NCBI GenBank assembly: GCA_018384835.1
Contig: JAHAYB010000262.1
Location: forward strand, 1 to 5,609
Length of the DNA: 5,609 nt
Source of the DNA: Comamonas sp.
GTDB lineage: Bacteria; Pseudomonadota; Gammaproteobacteria; Burkholderiales; Burkholderiaceae_C
Reading direction: 5' to 3'
Shown here: piece by piece, positions 1-5,284 of the stretch
How the letters are laid out: each line of letters starts with the position of its first letter
Numbering within the stretch: the first letter of the stretch is position 1
Made by a program: the position numbers and the translations under genes
Notes under the pieces: model-generated
Databases searched by the model: none
The model's input: the letters and a program-made list of their open reading frames with translations, nothing else
What the model was told of the DNA's origin: nothing

Positions 1-382
1 CCTCTATGCCCGGGCCTTGCCAGTGCAGTTGCCCAATGCGGCCGCCGTGGCGAATGGAGCCTTGCACCTGCTGCACCTGCAATTGCTGCTGGGCGGGTAG
101 CCAGCGCTGGGCTAGCGCCAGGCTTTGCGCTAAGGATTGGGGCTGCCCTAGCCACCACCACAGCGCTGCCACAGCGCCGCCCAGCCCCAGCAGCAGCGCT
201 AGCAAGAGCCACAGCAGACGGCGTAGCCAGCGGGGGCGGCTGGCCTGTGGCGGCATACCAGGGGTGGAGCGAGGGGCTGCCCGCTGACCCGTAGCCTCTG
301 CGCCAGGCACGGCTTGCAGCAGGCTATCTGAAGGGGCCTGGTGAGCGCTGAGGGTGGGTTCTTGGCGTGGGCTGGTGGGCAT
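1..382 (-). CDS. tamB: TamB, translocation and assembly module inner-membrane component (N-terminal 127 residues, cut by the window edge)
   Basis: TamB is a very long protein anchored in the inner membrane that spans the periplasm and works with TamA in outer-membrane protein insertion and lipid homeostasis. Visible here are a Pro/Ala/Gln-rich cytoplasmic segment (residues 1-50), basic residues RPRWLRR, and one hydrophobic membrane anchor (about 53-77, ending in WWW). This is followed by the typical start of the TamB periplasmic domain, with LAQRWLP (91-96 area) and GSIRHGGRIGQLHW (108-121). The start chosen is the ATG 9 nt after the tamA stop; no clear Shine-Dalgarno precedes it, so translation is probably coupled to tamA. 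An internal Met at residue 43 (ATG at 256) would remove most of the cytoplasmic tail but also lacks an obvious ribosome site. The identity rests on these N-terminal motifs and on the tamA neighbour; the rest of the gene lies beyond position 1. Confidence 0.88.
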   Translation of the reverse strand, partial: MPTSPRQEPTLSAHQAPSDSLLQAVPGAEATGQRAAPRSTPGMPPQASRPRWLRRLLWLLLALLLGLGGAVAALWWWLGQPQSLAQSLALAQRWLPAQQQLQVQQVQGSIRHGGRIGQLHWQGPGIE

Positions 383-391
383 GGTGGTGGT

Positions 392-2494
392 CTAAAAATT
401 AAATCCTAGGCGCAGGTGCAGGCGCATTTTGTGGCTTTGTAGGCCGTAGGCCAAATCGGCTTGCAGGGGGCCGACGGGGCTGTTCCAGCGGATGCCCGCG
501 CCTGCGCCGATGTAAATTTTGTCGGCACGCAGACGGTCGGAGACACTGCCCGCATCGACAAACAGGGTGTGCTCCCAGTCTTTGGTGTTACCGGCCAGCA
601 CCATGGGGCGCTGCCATTCCACGCTGCTTGCCAGGGTGTAGCGCCCCCCCATCTGTAGCCCCCAGGGTGAGCGGGTACCAATGCTTTGGTAGCTGTAGCC
701 GCGCACGGTGGTATCGCCGCCGGAAAGAAAAAGCAGCGTCAGCGGCATCACCGCATCGCTACGCGCTAGCAGGCTGCCTAGGTGGGTGCGCACGGCTAGG
801 CGGCTGCGCCGTTTGGTCACGCTATCGCGCTGGCTCAGGGGGTGGATGTACAGCCAGCGCCCAGCAGTGCGCACAAAGGGGGTGCGCTGTGGGGTAAGCG
901 TCCAGCCGATGCCCGCCTCCAGCGCTAGGCCGTGGCCGCGTGTGGGGCTGCTGGCGTTGTTGAAGTAGCGCCCCGTCCAGCCGTAGTTGGCGCTGATGCT
1001 AGAGCTGCTGGGCGGTGCGCCGCGCTCCTTATCCTTATCCCGAGGGCTGGCCATGTCGTAGCGCACAAAGTATTGGCGGTCGATGCGCTCGGCGCTTTTG
1101 CTGCGCCCGCCACTAAGCGCAAGGCTATTGACGGTGTAGTCCGCCAGCTCGGCGCGTTGGGCTTGGGCGGCAACAAACCAATGCCAGCCGCCTTCGTCGG
1201 GCAGGGATTGCAGGCGGCTAGAGAGCAGGGGGTTGCTCTGGTCTAGCTGTATTTTGCTGTGCGCCTGCCAGCCTAGGCCGGGGAGGCGGTTGTGGCGGTG
1301 CTCAATAGATAGGCGCGGCCCGGTGTCGGTGCTCACGCCTAGGCCGTATTCCCATTTTTGCAAGGTGGCCTCGCGCACCTGCGCTAAGACGGCTACTTGC
1401 GCCTCTGGCGCATCAGGGTCGGCGGCTGCTGTATCCAGGGTGAGGAAGACGGAGTCGTAAAACCCGCTGGCAGCCAAGCGCTGTTGTGCCTCTAGCAGGT
1501 AGCGCTGCTGGTATTGCGCCCCAACGGGAATGCGGGCAATGCGGGCAATGCCGGCGCTGTCGTAGCGCTGTGCGCCCTCAACGCGCAGCGGCCCAAAGTA
1601 GTACAGCGGCCCGCTGTCGTAGTGCGCTTGCAGGCGCACTTGCAGGGTGTCGGCATCGACATCGGCGCGGCTTTCGCTTAGGCGGGCGGTGGGGTAGCGG
1701 CGCTCTTGCAGGCGGCTTAAACCTTCTTTTTTGGCGGCAGCCCAGGCTTCTTGGCTAAAGGGCTGGCCAGCGGGTAAGCGCCAGTTGCGCACCACCGCTT
1801 GGCGCTGCCAGTTGCCGGGCGGGTCGGCTTGGCCGGGTTCACTGCCAGGCGTGGCGGAGGCAGCGAACGCAGCGGGTGCAGTTGAGTCGGGCGAACTCGC
1901 ACTAGAGACATTGCCCTGCGGGCTGCGCACTTGGATATCCAAGGCCATGACCACGGCTTGCTCGCCGGGCTGGACGTGGATGCGCACCAGCGGTGTCTCT
2001 TCGCTATCGCGTGGCACGTCTTGCAGCACCAGCTCTAGCGTGGGCGCGAAATAGCCCATATTGCCTAGTAGCTTGCGGATGTCGGCATCTGCGGCGCTCA
2101 TCAAGCGGGTGAGTTCCGCGCGGCGCAGGCCAGGCAGCAGGCGGTAGCGGTGTAGCGCTAGGTGCTGCTCTAGCAGGGTTTTGACGGCGGCGTGGTCGGT
2201 GTCTATCTCTAGGTTGAAGTTGGGGCGCTGGGCGCTGGTGTCTGAGTTTGAGCCTGTGCCTGTTGTTGTATCCGTTGTTGTGGAGGACGGCTGTGCGGCG
2301 GTGGCAGGCGGGGGGCTGTCTTGCGTGTTGTGCGGCGTATCCTGAAGTGCTAATGCCAGTGTTAGCGTGAGCGCCGGTTCCGATGCGGGCGCTTGCGCCC
2401 AACTGCTGCTCGGCAGCAGTACGCCCGCCGCCCCAAGGCTTAACAACAAAGCCGCTCGCCCAGCCTTCAGAGCATTTCTCGCACCCCACTGCAT
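392..2494 (-). CDS. tamA: TamA, outer-membrane Omp85-family barrel of the translocation and assembly module
   Basis: Outer-membrane partner of TamB, a BamA relative. The 700-residue product has a signal peptide (basic n-region, hydrophobic 14-27, likely cleavage after SWAQA at 35) and a Pro/Ser/Thr-rich linker (36-91). Three POTRA-like domains follow (about 92-176, 183-293 and 297-376). A 16-strand-type beta-barrel runs from about 380 to the end. The family hallmark VRGY is at 597-600 within SGGDTTVRGY, followed by FVDAGSV (645-651). The end has the barrel signature SPVGPLQADLAYGL and a terminal aromatic residue (GFNF). The preferred ATG at 2494 lies 4 nt after the lipoprotein stop, has a weak AAAGGCGGG upstream, and directly starts a good signal peptide. 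An upstream in-frame ATG at 2557 would add 21 residues and overlap the preceding gene by 59 nt. POTRA2 carries a low-complexity insertion (about 191-228). Length is somewhat above the roughly 580 residues of the E. coli protein because of the linker and insertion. Confidence 0.93.
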   Translation of the reverse strand: MQWGARNALKAGRAALLLSLGAAGVLLPSSSWAQAPASEPALTLTLALALQDTPHNTQDSPPPATAAQPSSTTTDTTTGTGSNSDTSAQRPNFNLEIDTDHAAVKTLLEQHLALHRYRLLPGLRRAELTRLMSAADADIRKLLGNMGYFAPTLELVLQDVPRDSEETPLVRIHVQPGEQAVVMALDIQVRSPQGNVSSASSPDSTAPAAFAASATPGSEPGQADPPGNWQRQAVVRNWRLPAGQPFSQEAWAAAKKEGLSRLQERRYPTARLSESRADVDADTLQVRLQAHYDSGPLYYFGPLRVEGAQRYDSAGIARIARIPVGAQYQQRYLLEAQQRLAASGFYDSVFLTLDTAAADPDAPEAQVAVLAQVREATLQKWEYGLGVSTDTGPRLSIEHRHNRLPGLGWQAHSKIQLDQSNPLLSSRLQSLPDEGGWHWFVAAQAQRAELADYTVNSLALSGGRSKSAERIDRQYFVRYDMASPRDKDKERGAPPSSSSISANYGWTGRYFNNASSPTRGHGLALEAGIGWTLTPQRTPFVRTAGRWLYIHPLSQRDSVTKRRSRLAVRTHLGSLLARSDAVMPLTLLFLSGGDTTVRGYSYQSIGTRSPWGLQMGGRYTLASSVEWQRPMVLAGNTKDWEHTLFVDAGSVSDRLRADKIYIGAGAGIRWNSPVGPLQADLAYGLQSHKMRLHLRLGFNF

Positions 2495-2498
2495 AGGA

Positions 2499-2813
2499 TT
2501 AGCACCCGCCTTTATGTACGCCGGGCTGGCAAACAGGCACAACGCGGCCTTGGGCATCGCGCCATACCAATGTGCTTGCGCCTGTGGATACGGCTGCCCC
2601 TACCGACACCCCGCCCGTGCCCACCCCCACGCCCACCTGCCCTATAGAGCCAATAGGAACAGCCACGCCCACCTGGGCGCTAGTGTGTACGCAGGCACTA
2701 CAGAGCAGGCTGATACCCATTCCCCCCAGCACCAAAGTGATACGCTGAAGGTTCCACGCCCTTCTAGGAAACAAGCCGCCAAGCCGCGCAAATAAGAAAA
2801 AAGAAAAGAACAT
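2499..2813 (-). CDS. Small Gly/Val-rich putative lipoprotein of unknown function, upstream of tamA
   Basis: I do not recognise this protein. From the ATG at 2813 it has 104 residues. Residues 16-40 hold basic residues (RR, R24), a hydrophobic stretch and LLCSAC, which reads as a lipobox with the acylated Cys at 41, although Cys at -3 is not the usual residue. The mature part is short and dominated by alternating Val/Gly (QVGVAVPIGSIGQVGVGVG), as in beta-strand segments, then WRDAQGRVVPVC and a C-terminal GGC. The start is uncertain. The ATG has no Shine-Dalgarno and gives an odd phenylalanine-rich leader. A TTG at 2774 would give a more normal lipoprotein signal (FPRRAWNLQR followed by the hydrophobic core) and a 91-residue protein. 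Its stop lies 4 nt before tamA, so the two are almost certainly co-transcribed and perhaps translationally coupled. By position it could be an accessory of the TamA/TamB machine, but nothing in the sequence proves this. Confidence 0.68.
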   Translation of the reverse strand: MFFSFFLFARLGGLFPRRAWNLQRITLVLGGMGISLLCSACVHTSAQVGVAVPIGSIGQVGVGVGTGGVSVGAAVSTGASTLVWRDAQGRVVPVCQPGVHKGGC

Positions 2814-2952
2814 GACAAACGTTGCTAGGAAAACCGCTTAGAACGTGTTGACGATTTCACTGCAAGCACGTTCTTCAAGGCTCCCAGCATACCGTGCCTG
2901 CACCCGCCTCTAGGAGCGCTTGTGTTTATACCGCTGTGGCAGCAATCATTTT
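2814..2952. other. Intergenic region between terC and the lipoprotein gene
   Basis: This gap separates the terC stop from the lipoprotein start; both genes point the same way. It holds one clear inverted repeat (2840-2874). I see no U-tailed terminator hairpin behind terC and no convincing -35/-10 pair, so it is open whether tamAB is transcribed from here or by read-through from the riboswitch-controlled terC transcript. Confidence 0.5.
2840..2874. repeat. Inverted repeat, 8-bp perfect arms, upstream of the lipoprotein-tamA-tamB genes
   Basis: The arms AGAACGTG (2840-2847 on the plus strand) and CACGTTCT (2867-2874) are perfectly complementary. On the minus-strand transcript the pairing can continue by three further pairs (TTG with CAA) past one bulged C, leaving a 12-nt loop. 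No run of T follows in either direction, so it does not look like an intrinsic terminator. It lies 27-61 nt upstream of the first possible lipoprotein start. It may be a regulator-binding site or an RNA hairpin in the leader. Confidence 0.55.
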
Positions 2953-3702
2953 TTACCTTCTGCGCCCCATCCCCACCAGCAGCACCAATAGCGCCCCGGC
3001 TATCTGCGCCCCCCAGGACAGCAGGGGGGCTAGCTGTGCTTGGCCAGTTTGCGCATCCAGGCTGCCCCATGATGTGCCCCATTTAGGTGCCCACAGCCAT
3101 TGCGTGGGGTGTAGGAATAGCGGGTCAGTCACCAGCATTCCGCCGGCAATCCAGCCTAGCAACATGCCGCCAGCAATCACCATGCGGGGAAAACGCGCCA
3201 TCCAGCGGATGACCAATTGCGAACCCCAAACAATAATCGGGATGGAAATCAACAGCCCCAGGCTGACTAGCAGGATTTGCTGCTCCTGCTGCGCCCCTTG
3301 TGCGGCGGCGGCAATGGCAATCACGTTATCCACGCTCATCACCAGGTCGGCGACGATGATGGTTTTTACCGCTGCCCACAGGCGGTCGTTGCCTTGCACT
3401 GCGTTATGGCCTTCTTCCTCTGGGGCAAGCAGTTTGACGCCAATCCACAGCAGCAGCAGACCGCCGATGAGCTTGAGCGCGGGCAGTTGCAGCAAGCTCA
3501 TGGCAAACACAATCAAAATCACGCGCAGCACAATGGCCGCCGCCGTGCCATACACAATGCCTTTGCTGCGCTGTGCGGGCGGCAGTTTGCGGCAGGCCAA
3601 GGCAATCACCACGGCGTTATCGCCCCCCAGCAAAATATCAATCAAGATGATTTGACCCAGGGCAACCCAAAAGCTGGCGTGGGCAAGAAAACCTAAATCC
3701 AT
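2953..3702 (-). CDS. TerC/YjbE-family integral membrane protein, probable manganese exporter
   Basis: A 249-residue polytopic inner-membrane protein of the TerC family (YjbE/YkoY-like). About seven membrane segments are visible (near 11-35, 48-70, 75-93, 110-134, 143-165, 174-192 and 224-246). Two internally related acidic membrane motifs mark the family: IDILLGGDNAVVIALA (21-36, with D22 and D28) and VADLVMSVDNVIAIA (117-131, with D119 and D125). Members of this family have been linked to Mn2+ export and metalation of exported proteins, and many sit behind the yybP-ykoY riboswitch. That is exactly the arrangement upstream here and strongly supports a manganese role. The ATG at 3702 was chosen because a GGAG lies 9 nt before it (3712-3715) and because the first membrane segment begins right after it. 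An upstream in-frame ATG at 3768 would add 22 residues without family character. Transport activity itself is inferred. Confidence 0.92.
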   Translation of the reverse strand: MDLGFLAHASFWVALGQIILIDILLGGDNAVVIALACRKLPPAQRSKGIVYGTAAAIVLRVILIVFAMSLLQLPALKLIGGLLLLWIGVKLLAPEEEGHNAVQGNDRLWAAVKTIIVADLVMSVDNVIAIAAAAQGAQQEQQILLVSLGLLISIPIIVWGSQLVIRWMARFPRMVIAGGMLLGWIAGGMLVTDPLFLHPTQWLWAPKWGTSWGSLDAQTGQAQLAPLLSWGAQIAGALLVLLVGMGRRR

Positions 3703-3711
3703 AGCAGACAA

Positions 3712-3715
3712 CTCC
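3712..3715 (-). promoter_or_regulatory. Ribosome binding site deciding the terC start
   Basis: GGAG on the minus strand, 9 nt upstream of the ATG at 3702, in a T-rich context (TTTTTTGGAGTTG). It supports the shorter start over the in-frame ATG at 3768. Confidence 0.7.
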
Positions 3716-3775
3716 AAAAAAAGAAAAGGAAGTTGGCGACTGGCTGAGGTTGGGGCAAGGCTTGGCAAAGCGATT

Positions 3776-3815
3776 GCCTGCGGGGAGCGGGTAGCAGGCA
3801 GCGGGCGTAGCCGCT
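3776..3815 (-). repeat. Two adjacent small hairpins in the terC leader
   Basis: In the minus-strand transcript, AGCGG/CCGCT (3811-3815 with 3800-3804) is followed at once by GCCTGC/GCAGGC (3794-3799 with 3776-3781). Both are perfect but short and GC-rich. They lie between the riboswitch terminator and the terC ribosome site. Neither is followed by a T run, so they are not terminators themselves. They could be structured leader elements or chance pairings in GC-rich DNA. Confidence 0.35.
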
Positions 3816-3831
3816 ATGTGACGCGCAGGGG

Positions 3832-3866
3832 AAAACCTTGGGGACCGCACTCAGTCGCCCAAAGGT
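3832..3866 (-). terminator. Terminator-like hairpin forming the riboswitch expression platform
   Basis: On the minus strand the arm ACCTTTGGGCGAC (3866-3854) can pair with GTCCCCAAGGT (3845-3835), giving eleven pairs with a bulged T and a bulged C. The loop is TGAGTGCG and TTTT sits at the end (3835-3832). The 5' arm includes CCTTTG (3865-3860), the very strand needed to close riboswitch helix P1, so the two structures exclude each other. The U tract is short and followed by C, so efficiency may be modest; the alternative is a regulated structure that acts on translation. Confidence 0.6.
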
Positions 3867-4031
3867 CTTGCTCGTGGTTGCGCAGACGGTGAACCGTCAA
3901 CGCATTCACCCACCGAAAAGACCGGAAGCCTGGCCGATGCCAAGGCTTCGTGCTGACGACCTTTTCAATCTGCCGCGTGACAAGCCCCTGGACTGGGCTG
4001 CCTGCTTGGCAGGGAGCTACTCCCCTTTGAA
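3858..4031 (-). promoter_or_regulatory. yybP-ykoY (manganese-sensing) riboswitch in the terC leader
   Basis: The hallmark GGGGAGTAGC is present at 4025-4016, directly after AAA, as in known members. A closing helix P1 is formed by CAAAGG (4029-4024) and CCTTTG (3865-3860), extended by two G-U pairs. Between them lie a long hairpin (3949-3925, arms GAAGCCT/AGGCTTC, ATCG loop) and a second hairpin (3904-3879, GACGG-TTCA-CCGTC with an outer TGCG/CGCA). The conserved-looking 3' end GCAAGACCTTTG is also present. This class binds Mn2+ and usually switches genes for manganese efflux or TerC-type proteins on. The gene behind it here is a TerC-family gene, as expected. The distance from the riboswitch to the terC ATG is about 155 nt, room enough for the terminator platform. 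The call is by motif and hand folding, without a covariance model. Confidence 0.88.
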
Positions 4032-4056
4032 GGCCGCGATTAAAGCACAAAAAAAG

Positions 4057-4087
4057 CATATAAAAGCGCCGCACGCTGGTCACACAA
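4057..4087 (-). promoter_or_regulatory. Candidate promoter for the riboswitch-terC transcript
   Basis: On the minus strand TTGTGT (4087-4082) could serve as -35 and TATATG (4062-4057), or the overlapping TTATAT (4063-4058), as -10, with a spacer of 18-19 nt. Transcription would begin near 4050, about 20 nt before riboswitch helix P1. The match to sigma-70 consensus is mediocre, and an alternative -10 (TTTAAT near 4043-4038) exists. The position is reasonable; the exact hexamers are a guess. Confidence 0.3.
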
Positions 4088-4094
4088 CTGTCAT
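4077..4094 (+). promoter_or_regulatory. Pho box (PhoB binding site) upstream of pstS
   Basis: TGGTCAC-ACAA-CTGTCAT matches the PhoB site architecture of two 7-bp direct repeats spaced by 4 bp. The second repeat is a perfect CTGTCAT and the first matches at five of seven positions. The following ATATT also resembles the E. coli pstS site. It lies 71 nt before the pstS start, on the correct strand, and a -10-like element follows at a 10-nt distance, as in PhoB-activated promoters that lack a -35. It implies induction of pst under phosphate limitation. Confidence 0.78.
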
Positions 4095-4104
4095 ATTGGC
4101 TGTT

Positions 4105-4110
4105 TACATT
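4105..4110 (+). promoter_or_regulatory. Probable -10 element of the pstS promoter
   Basis: TACATT matches four of six positions of TATAAT and starts 10 nt after the end of the Pho box, the spacing typical of PhoB-dependent promoters. Transcription would then start near 4117, giving a leader of about 50 nt. Confidence 0.55.
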
Positions 4111-4150
4111 GCTGCCTATCCCTAGTTTTTTAGCCGTTTTACCTTTGAAC

Positions 4151-4156
4151 AGGAGG
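4151..4156 (+). promoter_or_regulatory. Strong ribosome binding site of pstS
   Basis: A full AGGAGG lies 9 nt before the ATG at 4166. It fixes that ATG as the start and so argues that the unusual N-terminal extension of PstS is really translated; the internal ATG at 4256 has no such site. Confidence 0.85.
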
Positions 4157-4165
4157 GTTTGAACC

Positions 4166-5284
4166 ATGACAGGCAATACCAACAACTGCCGCAGCAACCG
4201 CAGCAGCAATAACGACAGCAACACCCGTAACACCAAAGCCACAGCCCCGCTGACGATGGTGCAACGCGCCTTGGCGATTGTGGCGGTGACGGCCACCTCT
4301 TGGGGCTGGAGCGCAGGCACTGCGCTGGCGCAGCAAGAGGCCACGGGCGCAGGCGCAAGTTTTCCCGCGCCGCTGTATGCCAAATGGGCGGCGGATTACC
4401 ACAAGGCCACGGGCGTAAAAATCAACTACCAATCCATTGGCTCTAGTGCGGGCTTAAAGCAAATTGAAGCCAAAACCGTAGATTTCGGCGCTTCCGACGA
4501 GCCGCTTACCGAGCAATACCTGCAAGCCAACGGCCTGGTGCAATTTCCTACGGTGATTGGCGGCATCGTGCCGGTGGTCAATATCAAGGGGATTGCGCCT
4601 GGCCAGCTCAAGCTCAATGGGCAGGTGTTGGGCGACATCTATCTGGGCAAAATCACCCACTGGAACGATGCCGCGATTGCCGCCCTCAACCCCGATTTGG
4701 ACTTGCCCAAAGCCAAAATCAGCCCGGTGCGCCGCGCAGATGGTTCGGGTACTACCTTTGGCTTTACCAACTACCTCTCTAAGGTCAATGCTGAGTGGAA
4801 AGATAAAGTGGGCGAGGGCAAGGCCGTGAACTGGCCGGTAGGCGCTGGCGGCAAGGGCAACGAGGGCGTGGCTGCCTTTGTCGGGCGCTTGCCCAATGCG
4901 ATTGGCTATGTGGAATATGCCTACGTCAAGCAAAACAAGCTGACTTACACCCTGCTGCAAAACGCCGAAGGCCAGTTTGTTGCACCCAGCGAGGCCAGCT
5001 TCAAAGCCGCCGCAGCGGATGCGCCTTGGAGCCAGAGTTTCTACCAAATCCTCACCCAGCAGCCCGGTGCAGCGGCTTGGCCCATTACCAGCGCCTCCTT
5101 CATCCTGATGCACCGCCAGCAAGACAAGCCGGCGCAGGCGCAGACCGCGCTGCAATTTTTTGAATGGGCGTACCAGCACGGCGATGCCACGGCCAGCAGC
5201 CTGGACTATGTGCCCATGCCCGAGACGGTAAAAACCGTTATCTACCAATCTTGGGCGGCCATTGAGCAACCCGCCAAACCATGA
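4166..5284 (+). CDS. pstS: PstS, periplasmic phosphate-binding protein of the Pst ABC transporter
   Basis: Captures inorganic phosphate in the periplasm and delivers it to the PstC/PstA permease. The 372-residue product has a hydrophobic signal core (about 34-53) with likely cleavage after ALA at 55. The mature protein begins QQEATGAGASFPAPLYAKW. Phosphate-binding motifs of the family are present: GAGASFPAPLY (61-71), GSSAG (92-96), DFGASDEPL (106-114) and RRADGSGTTF (189-198). Further family blocks are IYLGKITHWND (158-168), VGAGGKGNEGVA (225-236) and NAIGYVEYAYV (244-254). Mature length is near that of E. coli PstS. Unusually, about 30 residues rich in Asn, Ser and Arg (NTNNCRSNRSSNNDSNTRNT) precede the ordinary signal peptide, which would normally start at Met31. 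The ribosome site supports the long form. The gene follows a Pho box and overlaps pstC. Confidence 0.96.
   Translation: MTGNTNNCRSNRSSNNDSNTRNTKATAPLTMVQRALAIVAVTATSWGWSAGTALAQQEATGAGASFPAPLYAKWAADYHKATGVKINYQSIGSSAGLKQIEAKTVDFGASDEPLTEQYLQANGLVQFPTVIGGIVPVVNIKGIAPGQLKLNGQVLGDIYLGKITHWNDAAIAALNPDLDLPKAKISPVRRADGSGTTFGFTNYLSKVNAEWKDKVGEGKAVNWPVGAGGKGNEGVAAFVGRLPNAIGYVEYAYVKQNKLTYTLLQNAEGQFVAPSEASFKAAAADAPWSQSFYQILTQQPGAAAWPITSASFILMHRQQDKPAQAQTALQFFEWAYQHGDATASSLDYVPMPETVKTVIYQSWAAIEQPAKP

Noticed and set aside
6..287. Plus-strand frame of 93 codons at the left edge
   Set aside because: It is antisense to the tamB start, which has a clear membrane anchor and TamB motifs; the Cys/Ser-rich product is not protein-like.
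1528..1554. Short tandem repeat of GCGGGCAAT units
   Set aside because: It is a duplication of the Ile-Ala-Arg codons within POTRA3 of TamA (IARIARIP) and needs no separate function.
2004..2489. Second minus-strand frame of 161 codons inside tamA
   Set aside because: It overlaps the signal peptide, linker and POTRA1 of TamA in another frame; the Arg/Ala/Pro-rich composition is typical of a frame-shifted shadow.
2881..2952. Possible terminator behind terC
   Set aside because: Only very short self-complementary bits (such as GTGC/GCAC) are present and no T run follows on the minus strand.
2894..3655. Open 253-codon frame on the plus strand opposite terC
   Set aside because: It is antisense to a clear TerC-family gene with conserved motifs, its translation is Ser/Pro/Cys-rich without domain character, and it has no good ribosome site. 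GC-rich DNA keeps such shadow frames open.
3838..4125. Open 95-codon frame on the plus strand in the terC/pstS intergenic region
   Set aside because: It is antisense to the yybP-ykoY riboswitch and ends before the pstS leader; there is no ribosome site and no protein-like composition.
3814..4383. Open 189-codon frame on the minus strand across the riboswitch and the pstS start
   Set aside because: It covers structured RNA leader and the Pho promoter and antisense pstS; its Leu/Cys-rich run is the reverse of the CAGCAA-rich pstS start.
4454..5269. Open 271-codon frame on the minus strand opposite pstS
   Set aside because: It is the antisense of a well-supported pstS; the translation shows no recognisable motif.
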